Source: G965202665 sp965243835 (lineage in GTDB: Bacteria > Actinomycetota > Acidimicrobiia > Spongiisociales > Spongiisociaceae). From it: DNA of 64,000 bases. Of the stretch, positions 1 to 12,600 are shown piece by piece. The stretch is from the NCBI GenBank assembly GCA_965243835.1, contig OZ251578.1, forward strand, positions 124,001 through 188,000, in the 5' to 3' direction. Both the position numbers and the translations under genes were made by a program. Under the pieces are notes generated by a model, which was given only the letters and a program-made list of their open reading frames with translations, ran no database searches and was not told the origin of the DNA. Numbering within the stretch: the first letter of the stretch is position 1; each line of letters starts with the position of its first letter.

Positions 1-608
1 CGGACATCCGCACCAACCTTCCGGTCCTCGGTTTGGAGCATGCCGGGGGACGGTTCACGGCCCGCACCGGACGCGGACCGGTGACGGCCCGCCGGGTGAT
101 CGCGGCCATGGGCAACCGCCTGAACCGCTTCTCCCGCCTGTGGGGGCGGCCCCTCCCGGTCGTCGACGAACCGGCGCAACTGGCCGTCACCGAGCCGCTG
201 GCCCCCTTCGTCAAGTTCCTGATTTACTTCGCCGGGGACAAGTTGACCCTCAAGCAGGCCGCGGCCGGCAACGTGCTGATCGGCGGCGGATGGGCGGCCC
301 ACCCCGCCCCGGACTCCGGTGCCCCCCGGGTCAATCCCGTTTCCCTGGTCGGCAATGTCCGGGCCGCGTTGCGGGTGGTTCCCTCCCTGGGCGGCGCCCG
401 CCTGTTTCGGACCTGGGCGGGGACGGGGCTGGCCACCCCCGACCTGCGCCCGGTCATCGGCGCTCCGGGCCCGCCCGGCCTGTGGGCGGGGGTCTACCCC
501 CATATGGGACTGACGGCCGGGCCGTTATTGGGTCGGACATTGGCCCGGCTGGCCCTGGACCTCCCTCCCGAGATGGACTTGGAGCCGTTCTCCCCTCATC
601 GTTTTTGA
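1..608 (+). CDS. FAD-dependent amino-acid oxidoreductase (DAO family), C-terminal part
   Basis: Open at the left edge; complete codons run from base 3 to the TGA at 606-608, giving about 201 residues. The visible part fits the substrate-binding half and C-terminal FAD-closing segment of the DAO fold (sarcosine oxidase beta, D-amino acid dehydrogenase, HcnC): a beta-rich middle, then P-V-I-G-A-P-G-P and a final G-L-T-A-G-P-L-L-G helix where these enzymes close over the flavin. Family members oxidise secondary or D-amino acids. The N-terminal GxGxxG motif lies outside the window, so substrate cannot be judged. It could partner a 2Fe-2S/FAD alpha-type subunit such as the one at 44362, but that gene is 44 kb away, so pairing is speculation. 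It ends only nine bases before the phase-variable-looking promoter of the giant gene. Confidence 0.75.
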   Translation, partial: DIRTNLPVLGLEHAGGRFTARTGRGPVTARRVIAAMGNRLNRFSRLWGRPLPVVDEPAQLAVTEPLAPFVKFLIYFAGDKLTLKQAAAGNVLIGGGWAAHPAPDSGAPRVNPVSLVGNVRAALRVVPSLGGARLFRTWAGTGLATPDLRPVIGAPGPPGLWAGVYPHMGLTAGPLLGRTLARLALDLPPEMDLEPFSPHRF

Positions 609-617
609 GGGCCCAAT

Positions 618-645
618 TTGACAGAATGGGGGGGGGGGGTAAGCT
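618..645 (+). promoter_or_regulatory. Promoter with poly-G tract in the -35/-10 spacer (giant gene 1)
   Basis: TTGACA at 618-623 is followed by GAAT, then 12 consecutive G (628-639), then TAAGCT at 640-645 as the -10-like hexamer. The spacer is 16 bp, close to the 17-bp optimum, so this allele should be active or nearly so. The GTG start is at 697 behind GAAAGGG at 683-689. The promoter of the second giant gene has the same layout with 19 G. Homopolymer spacers that change length by slippage and modulate transcription are established for Neisseria porA and opc; applying this here is inference. Confidence 0.7.
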
Positions 646-696
646 CCGGCGAATTAGTGATCGTTTGATCATCGACCAATGTGAAAGGGTTGGGTC

Positions 697-3600
697 GTGA
701 GAAAAGCCTGGAGCGCAGTTCTGGCCGTAGGGTTGGCGTTGAGCATCCTGCCGGTCGCGCCCTCTCCGGCGGAGGCGCAGACGCAAATTAGACTCAGCGC
801 CAACTTCGTGAATGCGCAGGGCAATGAAATATATCGACCCTCATTTAACGAGGACGACGGTTTACAAACGGTAAGACTTAAATTTACGGCTGATAGGGCT
901 CCCACCGCCAACGCGAGGCTGAGGATACAGCCGGGTTTCATAAATTCCAGTGTTGTAAACGCTACCGAGGGTATTTGTACCGGATCGGCATCCTCTTCTA
1001 CCTGTACCGGGGATTACGGTATTATGGTCGGCACCTCTTTTCTCACCGCTACTAATTCAACATTCGACATTACTCTCTCGAGAGGGCAGACTGCCGTTAC
1101 CACCGATTTTAAGATCAAAACAAAAAATGACAGGATAACGGAACCAAGGGAGTTTGTCTATTTCACTGTCACTGCACCTCAAGGGTTCAATTCTCCGTCG
1201 ATAGACCCCATATTTATCACGGATTCAGATCGCTATATTCGGATGTCGGTTTCCCCGGCCGAGATTACGGAGGGCACCGCTAACGTTTCCCGTAACATTA
1301 CTATAACCGGTACGTTGGGTAGTTGGGACGGATCGCGCTTCACCCCCTCCACATCTTCCACGCTCACCAGTAATCAACCTATAAGTAATAGGCCACTAAT
1401 TAGATCGGCCGATGATACGGCTTCCTCAGGTAGTGATTATTCTTACAACGATTTCGTTGATAACCCTAATTATAGGTTGACCATACCTACGGGAAGTCTT
1501 TCCGGAACCGTCTTTTTAGACGCGCCGGGTGATGATAATAATCGAGCAGATTTTAGAAGGTTGAATATTTTACCGGATAGCGTAGCGGAGCCGGATGAAA
1601 CTATTCGGTTTCTAATACGAAACGTTTCCGTTCCCGGCGGCGATGTCGGTTTCAACGTGCTTCCCGCGGTTTTGACTATCAAGGACGACGACGACTCACA
1701 GGTAGTTTTGACCCCGGGCGCGACGGCGGTGACCGAGTCGGAGATCGACTTCACGCCGGGCATCAGCGCCGCGGCCGGGTTCGGGACGGGGGTTACTTCG
1801 TCGCAGATCAGTTCTGATACCGTGGTTACGTTGTCGGTAGTGGACGGGACGGCGCGCAGTCCCGGTGATTACGCGTATTCGCCGGGGACGCCCAATACGG
1901 TGACCATTCCCGCTAACGCCACCAGCAGTACCGCCAACGGGTCCTGGACCGGCTTGACGATCAAGGGAGATGACGTGGTGGAGGGGCCGGAGACCGTGAC
2001 GTTGCGCGGAACGTACAATTTGGGAGGCAACCAGACGGTTGACAAAACCTTGACCATCCACGATGACGATGACGACATAGTGTTGTCGGTGTCCCCGGCG
2101 GGGGTGGTGGAGAGCGGGTTTGCGGAAGATATTACCGTTACCGCCCGGTTCAAGGGTACGTCGTCGGTTCTGACCACCCCCACCACGGTGACGGTCAACC
2201 TGGCCGCGGCTTCTGTCAACGGGGCTACTCCGGGAACGGGCCCGGGAGGCGACTTCACCGTCTCCGGGACGGGGGTGACCAACAACTCGTTTGAGATTTC
2301 CATCCCGGCCCGGGCGACCAGCGGCAGCAAAACCATCAACCTGACCGCTCCGGAGGACGACACCGCGGAGACGACCGCGGAGGAGGTGGCTATCACCGGG
2401 TCGGCCATGGTGGCCGGTCAGGCCGTGACCGTGGATGCCGCCGCGCTGAGCATCTACGATGCGGACCAGGCCATCTCCCTTTCGTTCGAGGATAGCAATG
2501 GCGAGACGCTCACCGCTCTCGGGGAGGACGGGGGAGCGCAGACGGTGTATGTGAGAGCTACCTCCCCGACGCCGGTGCCTTCCAGCACGGATCTGACCGT
2601 TCACATCGGGACTACAGGCGATACCGCCGGTTCCGGTGATTACTCGGCGGCGTCGTCGGTGACGATTAACATCCCGGCGTCAGGGAGCAGCGGAACCGCG
2701 GGTGCAACCATCACGCCCACTAACGATACGGTAACCGAGGATCACGAAACGATTCGGTTCGTTTATAACGACTCCAACTACATAGTGGGCGAGCTTTTGG
2801 AGATCACCGACGCCGATCGGGATATTACGGTCACCCTCAGCGACGCTACCGTCGCGGAACCCGCTACCGGTACGGAAAACCACACCAGCACGGTGACCGC
2901 CTCCTTGAGCGGGGCCACCTCCACCTACAGCGGCAATTTGCGTATGCGGGTGCTGATCGAGGACGGCACGGCGGAGGCGAGTACCGGGGATTACACCCAT
3001 CAGCATGCTACGGGGGGCAACCCCCTGCACGCCTCCATCAATGCCGGGGCGGTCTCCGCCACGGCCGTTGATTCCGCAATGTCGAGCACGATGACGGTGA
3101 GCGTGGCGGCGGATGATATAGCGGAGGTGGAGGAGACGGTGCGGGTGTCGGTGGAGGAGCCGGCCGGTTTTACGGCGCTCCCGGCCGAGATAACGATCGC
3201 GGATCCCGATTCGCAGTTGGCGTTGTCTATCGACGCCGATACCTCCGACCCGGGCGTTCAAAATACCTTGGTCGAGAACGGGGGCGGGGATGGTTCGGGG
3301 GTGGCGGTGTCGGCCGGGTTCGGGACGGGGGTGACCTCATCGGAGATCGAGTCGGCCACGGCGGTGGTTTTGACGGTGGCGGACGGAACCGCCGTTACCC
3401 CCGCTGATTATAGGTACGAGGCGTCGCCGGTTAATGATGTGACCGTTCCCGCCAACGCCATCGCCTCGACCGCGGCCGGGTCGTTGCGGGGGTTGCGAGT
3501 GGTCAACGACCAGGTGGTGGAAGGGCCGGAAACAATTCAGGTACGGGGGTCGTCCCCGTTGGGAACGCCCGCCCCGGCCGATATAACCATCGTGGACGAT

Positions 3601-6600
3601 GACGCCGATATTGTGCTGTCGGTTTCCCCGGCGGGCGTACGGGAGCAGGCGTTGGCGCACACCCTTACGGTTACGGCCCGCTTCCGGGGCACGTCTTCGG
3701 TGTTGACTTCGCCGACCGTGGTGAGGGTGAACATCGCTTCCGCGGATGTGAACGGGGCCGAGTTGGGGGCCGCCATCCCCACCCCGTCCGGTGATTTCTG
3801 GACGAATCAGATGAACAATACGTTTGATATCACCATCGACCCCGGGATGACCAGCGGCAGCGCCCAATTCTTTTTGACGGCCCGGGACGACAACGAAGCG
3901 GAGACCGTTCCGGAGAAGGTGGCTATAAGGGGGACGGCGGCCGTGGGCTCCTGGGCGGTGGCGGTGGAGCCGGCGTTGGTGACCATTTTCAGCCCGGATC
4001 AGGTAATCGACCTCACTTTCCACGAAGCCGCAATGGGCGACCCGGCGTTGGACGGGTTGGAGGAGGACGGAGGGGCGCAGACGGTGCGGGTAAAGGCTAC
4101 GGCCCCGGGCCCGACGACGGCTGATACGACTATTACGTTGCGGGTGGGGGCGGGTTCGGCGACGGAGGGGGCTTGTTCGGGGAGCGGCGAGACCAGGATG
4201 TGCACGGGTGATTTCACCGCGGTGGCGGATCCGGTTACGTTAACCATCCGGGCGGGGGAGACCTCCGCCGCGGCCGATATTTCGATCACCCCCCACCCGG
4301 ATACGGTTACCGAAGACAACGAGACCATTCGGTTCTCCGGTTCCTCCGCCGATTATTTGATAACCCCCGCCGACTTGGCGATCACCGACGCCGATCGCGA
4401 CATTACCATCACTTTGAGCGCTTCCTCCATTGCCGAAAGTACCGATACCGGCTCCTCGGCCGCTATTGCGCAACGCATGACCGCCGCCGTGAGCGGGGAA
4501 ACCTCAACGTTAAGCTCCGTCTTGCGGCTGGCGGTGAATATTACGGCGGGGACGGCCACGTACGGTTCCACCGGGGATTACACGCACGACCCGGTAACTT
4601 CCGCCTTTATAGACATCGCCGCCGGCGACCGGTCCGGGTACTACGATGTGGGCAACTTGATGACAGTAGGAGACGACGTCGCCGAGCTGGACGAAACCGT
4701 CGCTTTTACGGTAAGCGATGTGGCGGGGTGGACGATAACGGGGGCGGAGATGACGATTACCGACGACGACGCGGCGCTGAATTTGGCGTTGGACACCGAC
4801 TCGGATGCGCTGGGTGCGCAGACCACGATCAGGGAAGATGCGGTCGGGAACGGTTCGGGGTTTACGGTTACGGGCTCTTTCCCGGAAGCAACGAGTTCCG
4901 TTATCCTATTGACCACGGTGCTTGCCTTGTCGGTGGAGGAGAAAGCGTCTCCGGTGCTGGGGGAAGCGGGAGGGGACGATTTTGATTACGCCCCGTCTAC
5001 GCCCAACCAGATTACTTTCCCGGCCGGCTCCGTCGCCGACGCCACGGCTACCCTGGCCGGTTTGAGCATCACCGATGATGATTTTGTGGAAGGCACGGAA
5101 ACCTTAAAAGTGATTGGCGGGACCACGCACTTGCCGGCGCCGGAGGTTACCTTGACGGTGATCGACGATGACGCCGATATCGACCTGACCTTGTCCACGG
5201 CGGGGGTGGCGGAGCGGGCGGACGCATACCAGGTGACGGTTACCGCCGCCTTCCGGGGTACCTCCTCGGTGTTGCTTACGGGCACCGATGTGACGGTAAC
5301 GGTAGCCGGGGCCGGGGGGACGGATGGGGCCGTGTTGGGATCGAGCGCCGACTTCACCGTTTCCGGGGAGGGGGTGTCGAACAATCAGTTCACGATCACC
5401 ATCCCGGCCGGGGAGCTGAGCGCCGCGGGGACGTTCCAGATAACGGCCCGGGAGGATGGCGTCACCGAGTCCGCGGCGGAGAAGGTGGCGGTGACCGGGG
5501 CGGCTGACATAGGCGGGCGGGCGGTTACGGTAGAGGCGGCGGAACTGCTGATTTACGACACCGGTAATTTAATCACCCTGAGATTGAGCTCGTCGAGGTT
5601 GGACGAAGACCGCGGGGCGAGAGCGGTGCGGGTGACGGCCACCGCCCAAGCCGCGGTGTCCGCGAGCACGGACGTGACGGTAACGGTGGGGGCGGCGGGG
5701 AGCGAAGCGGCGGCCGAGTCGTGCACCGGGAGCGGTCAGACGCGGACTTGCACCGGCGACTACCGGGGCTTGGGCGTGGTAGTGGTGACCATCGATTCGG
5801 GGGCAACCAGTGGATTCGCAGATGTGACTATAACGCCTATTAACGACCGGGTGACCGAAGATAATGAGACCATACTCTTCACGGGTTCCGTCGCCGGCTT
5901 TTACGTGGTGGGGACCAGTTTGACGATCACCGATAAGGACCGGAGAATCTTGCCCGGTCTGGAAGATATAAACTTTCCGGAAACGGACTCTATCGGTCCG
6001 TACTATACCATTAGTCGGACTTTGACCGCCACTCTTGGCAGCTGGGGTAGAAACTTTGGCGACCCCTTTGTTCCCAGCCTGTCTTCTACCTACAGCGATC
6101 CTATAAAACTCAAAACATTTGTCAGTGCGAGAGGATGGGCTACCGACGCTACTTTCGGGTCTAGCGGGGATTTACTTCATCTCGAGCAGACCTTTAATAT
6201 TCCGGTAGGTTCCGTTTCCGGGAACGGTACTATTCAACTCAGGATTTACAAAAATGATGAGGCGGAGTGGCCGGAGGGCTTCCAGATTCAAACGATACAA
6301 GATAGTGATAACCGACGAAGCAGATATGATTTGTTTCAGTCTAATTACCTACATGCGTTTGTTGTGGATGATGATGCGGCCCCGGTATTGACGATGACTC
6401 CGGCGTCGGTGGCTGAAAATGGGGGGGTGAGCGGGTCGACGATCAGCGTGGCGGCCGGTTACAAGACCGAGGTGACTTCCTCTAACATTCCCGGAGTGAC
6501 CCAAATTACGCTCTCCGCGGAGGAGTACGCCTCCCCGGAGGAGGGAGTGGCGGGGGATGCCGATTTTGACTACAGCCCGATGTCGGCGGCGACGGTGGAC

Positions 6601-9600
6601 ATTCCCGCCAATGTCATCGCCAGCACCTCCTCGGCGAACTTGGCCGGCTTGAGCATCATCGATGATGATGTGGTGGAAGGCCCGGAGACGGTGCATCTGG
6701 GCGGATCCTCTTGGGTGATCGCCGGCGACGGGAATCAGCGGAGGGTGCAGTTGGGTGATGCGTATGGGGAGCTGACCATCGTAGACGACGATGCGGTCAT
6801 TGACCTGCGGGTGTCCCCCGTCTCGGTGATCGAGCGGGCGGCGGCGCACACCATAGCGGTCACGGCCCGGTTCCGAGGCTCGTCTTCCGTCCTGACCGAA
6901 GACACGGAGGTGACGGTTACCGTCGCGGGCGGCTCCGGGGGGGACGGGGCGACGCTGGGTACCGATTTCACCACTTCCGGGGTCGGTGTTTCCAGCAACT
7001 CGTTCGTGGTCACCATTCCCGCCGGGGAGTTGAGCGGGACGGCTACTTTCGACTTGTCGGCCTTGACGGACGCGACGACGGAATCCTCACCGGAGAAAGT
7101 GATCGTGTCGGGGACGGCCACGGTGCGGACGGCGCTGGATGTAGAGGAGGCCGAGATCCTCCTGTACGATGCCGCCGCCCCCACCATCACCTTGAGCATC
7201 ACCGACGATCAGGCTTCTCCCGCGGCGGTTACGGCGGTGGGCGAGGACGGAGCCGCGCAGACGATACGGGTGAAAGCGGTAGCTTCCCAGGCTCCCTCTA
7301 TCTCCGGGGCGCTGTCCGTGACCGTAGGGGCGCTCGGCGGTACGGCGACTTTGGGTTCGTGCACGGGGGAGGGCGCCGAGAAGGTATGCACCGGTGATTA
7401 CACCCTCGATTCCACCTCCGCCGCTATCAGCCTCTCCCCCACGGTAACGGAGGGTTCCACGGGTGATTTTACGGTTACGCCCCTCAGCGATACGATAACG
7501 GAAGACCACGAGACCGTCCGCATTACCGCCGCTTACACCAACGACGATTATTACGTGACCGTGGCTGATTTGGAGATAACCGACGCCGACCGGACCATTG
7601 ATGTCAGCCTGGACGACGCCGGGCTCCGGGAGTTGCAAGGCGTTGACAACACCGACGTCTCCAAGAGGGTCACCGCTACTTTGAGCGGGGAAACCTCCAC
7701 CTTGAGCGAGCATATGGGCTTGCAGGTATTAATATACGACGGCGGGGCCGACGCCGCCGATTACTCCCACTCCCATGATCAAGTCGCCGACTACCGCTAC
7801 ATCAACCTCCGGTCCGGTTCCATCACCGCCTCCGCCGACATTGCGGTTACGGTGGCCGCGGATGATGTGGCGGAAGATCCCGAGACCATTAATGTGTCGG
7901 TGTACGGACCGTTCGGATTCACGGTCAACGGGACCCAGTTGACCATCACCGACGAGGTGGACACGGCGGTGGTGCTGAGGGCGGACGCCGATCCGGTCGC
8001 CGATGGAAACCAGAGCGCAGTAGCCGAAGGTGCGGCCGGAGACGGTTCGGGAATCAGCGTGTCGGCCGGTTTCCCGGACGGGGTTACTTCCTCCACGATC
8101 AGCACGCCCACGGCGGTAACCATTTCGGTGGAGGAGAAAGCCTCCCCGGCCGCGGGGGAGGCGGGGGACGCCGACATCGACTACGCGCCGAATGTGCCGA
8201 ACACGGTTACCATTCCCGCCCGCAGCATCATCAGTACCACCCCGGCCACGCTCCGGGGGTTGACCGTGACGGACGACGACGTCGTGGAGGGGCCGGAGAC
8301 CTTGGCGTTGGGCGGGATCTCCACCCGGCCGGTTTCGGGTTCGCTGACCATTAACGACGACGACGCCGAGCTGGAGTTGTCGGTTTCGCCGGTGACGGTG
8401 GTGGAGCGGCCCGACTATCACCTGGTATCGGTCTCCGCCGGCTTCGCCGGGACTTCCTCTACGTTGGCGCAGGACACGCCGGTGGCGGTGACGGTGACCG
8501 GCGGCGGAATGAACCCGGCCGCCCGGGGAGCGGACGCCGATTACACCCTTTCCGGGGCGGGCGTGGCCGGCAACCGGTTCACGCTTACCATCCCCGCCGG
8601 GAGTACCAGCGCCAACGGCGCTTTCCGGCTTACCGCCCGCAGAGACGGGGAGGTCGAGGGGGCGGAAACCGTGCAGGTGTCCGGGTCGGCCGATGTGCGG
8701 GGACAGCGGGTGACGGACTCGGCGGAGATGACGATCGTGGACAGCGGCATTCGCCTTTCCCTATCCGACAGCGGCGGAACGGAACTGACCGCGGTGGCCG
8801 AAAACAGCGGATCCACCACGGTGCGGGTGACGGCCCGGTTGCCAACGGGGATTACCGCCCCGGTGGGCGGGACCACGGTGGGGTTGAACGTGGCAGGGGG
8901 AACGGCGGTGTTGGACGCGGACGGCTCCGCCTTTGCGTCGGGCCAGGACTTTCAGGTGACCTACCCGTCCGGTTCTCCCCCGGCGGGGTTTTCATTGGGG
9001 GTGAGCATCCCCGCCGGGGCTTCGTTGGGGACGGCCGCCTTTACCTTGGCGGTCAACGACGACGATGTCGCGGAAGGGGCGACCGCCGAAACCATTCAGG
9101 TTCAGGGCGGAAACGTTTCCGTCGGGGATGCTACGTTGTCGGTGTTGGAAACCAGTCTGGGGATAACCGACGACGATTCGGATATTACCCTCAGTTTCGG
9201 CACCACCGTCGCCTCGGAGAGCGACGGCAACGCCGGGGACGCCACGGTTACCGCCTCCTTCTCGGAGGCGACATCTTCCGTTATCAGTGCCCCCACCGAA
9301 GTGGAACTTACGTTTACCGCCGGCGCGGGCACCGAAGCGGCGGACTTTACGGTCCCCTCCACGCCCATCACGGTCGCCATCCCCGCCGCCTCCACCAGCG
9401 GAACGCAATCCCTGTCCGCTTTGACTATTGCCAATGACAACATAGCCGAAGTAGCGGAAACCATTACCGTGGGAGGGCGATTAGCCGGATACGCCATCAA
9501 CGCCGCTACCTTGTCCATCGTCGACGACGAGTCGGTGGTCATCCTGAGCATTCCTGGCAACACGGCGGTAAGCGAAGGGGGGACCGGTTCGGGGGTGGCG

Positions 9601-12600
9601 GTTTCAGCCGCTTTTCAGCCCAACACCACCGCTGCCGACATAGGCACGGCCACCACAGTTACCCTCTCGGTTGCGGACGGGAGCGCCGGCGCCGCCGATT
9701 ACTCCTACGCCGCTCCCGATCCCGCCGACACCGTGACCATCCCCAACGGTTCCACCTCTTCTTCCACTCCGGGGACGTTGTCCGGGTTGACCGTCCAACA
9801 TGATACGGTGACCGAAGGGCCGGAAACGGTGAATATAGCCGGGTCCTCCTTTTTGGGGAACGCAACCCCCGTTTCCTTATCGGTAACCGACGCCGACGCC
9901 GGACTGGAGGTGACGTTGTCTCCGGTACGGGTGGTGGAGCAGGCCGGGGCGCAGACGGTTACGGTCACCGCCGGGTTCGCCGGCGCGGACTCTTCCACCC
10001 GCACCGCGCCCGTCACGGTGACGGTTACCGTGGCCGGTGGCTCCGGCTCCGACAAAGCCGAGCTGGGGACGGGCAAGGATTTCACCGTTTCCGGTACCGG
10101 CGTGACCAACAACCGGTTCAGTATCACCATTCCCGCCGGGAGCGTCAGCGCCGCGGGAAGCTTTCAAATCACCGTTCCCGATGACGATGCCGACGAAGGA
10201 ACCGAAAAAGCGGTCGTGTCGGCTACGGCCCGGGTGGACGGAGCGCAGAGGAGCGCCTCCGCCGACCTGGACGTTTTAGACAACGGCATCCGGGTCTCCT
10301 TGAGCGATCCGGTCACCGGGGAGGCGGTGACCGGGCTGGGGGAGGGCGCCGGAGAAAGCACGGTACGGGTAACGGCCACCCTGCCCACCGCCGCTCCCAA
10401 CACGCTGTTCGTGGGCCTGAACGTCGTCGGCGGAACCGCCATGTTGGACGCCGACGCCGCCCCCTTTGCGGCCGGGGAGGACTTCCGGGTGTCCTATCCC
10501 GCCAAACCGGCGGGGGCCCCCGCCGAATACCCGCTCGGCGTCCGCATCGCGGTGGGGAGCCGGGAAGGGTACGCCGACATAACCGTGACGGTGAACGACG
10601 ACGACCGGGTGGAGGGACCGGTCGCCGAAACCATCCTCGTGCAGGGCGGCGACACCCGGGTCGGCCAGCGGACGCTCAAGGTGTTCGAAACCGGTTTGGG
10701 CATCGCCGACAACGACCTGACCATCAACCTCAACCTCACGGGAACGGCCGTGGAGGCGAACGGCAACGGCGGGGACGCGCAAATATCCGCCGCCTTCGCC
10801 GCCGCCCACTCCGACCTGACGGCCGCCGTCGAAATCGAGTTGTCGTTCGCGGCCGCCGCCGGCACCGAAGCCGCCGACTTCACCCCTCCCGCCCCGGCCA
10901 TCACCGTCGCCATCCCCGCCGGCGCCGCTTCCGGTCCCAATACGGCCCTTACCGCCCTGGGCGTCACCGACGACAAAATCGCCGAGGTGGCTGAAACCAT
11001 CACGGTGGGCGGAGAAGCCGACGGATACACGGTGAACGGGGTCCCTCTTCCCATTACCGACGACGAGTCGGTGGTGGTGTTGAGCGTTCCCGACGACGCC
11101 GCCGCGGCCGAAGGGGGCGACGGTTCGGGGGTGGCGGTGTCGGCCCGCTTCCAAACCGACGCCGTCTCCTCCGATATCACCGCTGACACCACCATTACCC
11201 TGTCGGCGGCGGACGGAACCGCTACCAGCCCCGACGACTACTCCTACACCGCTCCCCAGACTCCCGACACGGTGGTCATCGCCGGCGGAACCCTGGCCAG
11301 TTCTTCCTCCGGGTCGCTGGACGGGTTGTCGGTCAAGGACGACGCGGTCACCGAAGGACCGGAAACGATCGCGATACGCGGTTCCTCGTCGCTGGGGCCG
11401 GACGCGGTGGGGACGACCTTGCCGGTGACCGACGCCGACACCGGCATCGAGATATCGGTTTCCCCGACGGAGGTGGCGGAACGGCCCGACCCGCACACGG
11501 TGACGGTCACCGCCGGTTTCGCCGGGGTGGATTCTTCCACCCGCACCTCCCCCACCCGGGTGACGGTGACCGCGGCCAGCGGCGACGGGGCCAGCGGGGC
11601 TACTTTGGGGCCCGCCCCCAGCGGGGATTTCACCACCGGCGGCCCGGGGGTGGTCGACAACTCGTTCTTCGTCGACATTCCGGGCGGGAGCGTCAGCGCC
11701 GCCGGAACCTTTCAAATAACCGCCCGCCTCGACGGCGACAGCAGTGAAGGGACCGAGCAGGCCAAGTTGACCGGGACCGCCTCCGTGGACGGAAGCTCCG
11801 TTTCCCATTCCGCCCTTTTGGACATCGTGAACGGCATTCTTCTCTCTCTGACCGACCCGGCGGACGACTCGGCGATTACCAGCCTGGGGGAGGCCGTGGG
11901 AACGCAAACGGTGCGCATCACGGCCACCCTGCCCGACAACGCCGCCGCAGAGGTGGTGGTGGGGTTGAACCTGACCGGCGTCACCGCCGTTCTGGACGCG
12001 GACGGCGCCGCCCCCTTCGCGGCCGGGGAGGACTTGCGGGTTTCCTATCCGGCCTTGGCGGCCGGGACTCCGGGGGGTCACAAGCTGGGAATTGCCATCC
12101 CGTCCGGCTCCAACAGCGCGTACGCCGACGTAACCCTGGTGATAAACGATGACGCGACGGCGGAGGGGACGACGGCCGAGACCCTTTCGGTAAGCGGGGG
12201 GAACGTGACGGTGGACGGCGACTCCTTGCCGGTGATAACCGTTTCCCTGGGCATCGACGACAACGATTCCGTCATCGAGCTGAGCGTTACCGGGACGGCG
12301 GAGGAGTCGGACGGCCACGCCGGCGACGCCTCCGTGACCGCTACTTTCGCCGGGGCCGACTCTTCCGCTATCGCCTCCGATGCGGTGGTTGCCTTGTCGT
12401 TCCTCCCCGCCGCCGGCGCCGAAGACGCCGACTTCGCCGACCCGGGGTCTTCCATTTCGGTTACCATCGGCGCCGGTTCGGTAAGCGGCGCGCAGGCCTT
12501 GTCCGCGTTGACGATTACGGACGACAAGATCGCGGAGGTGACGGAGAACATCACCGTGCGGGGGACCGCCGCCGGTTACACGGTGCGCCCCACCTCCCTG

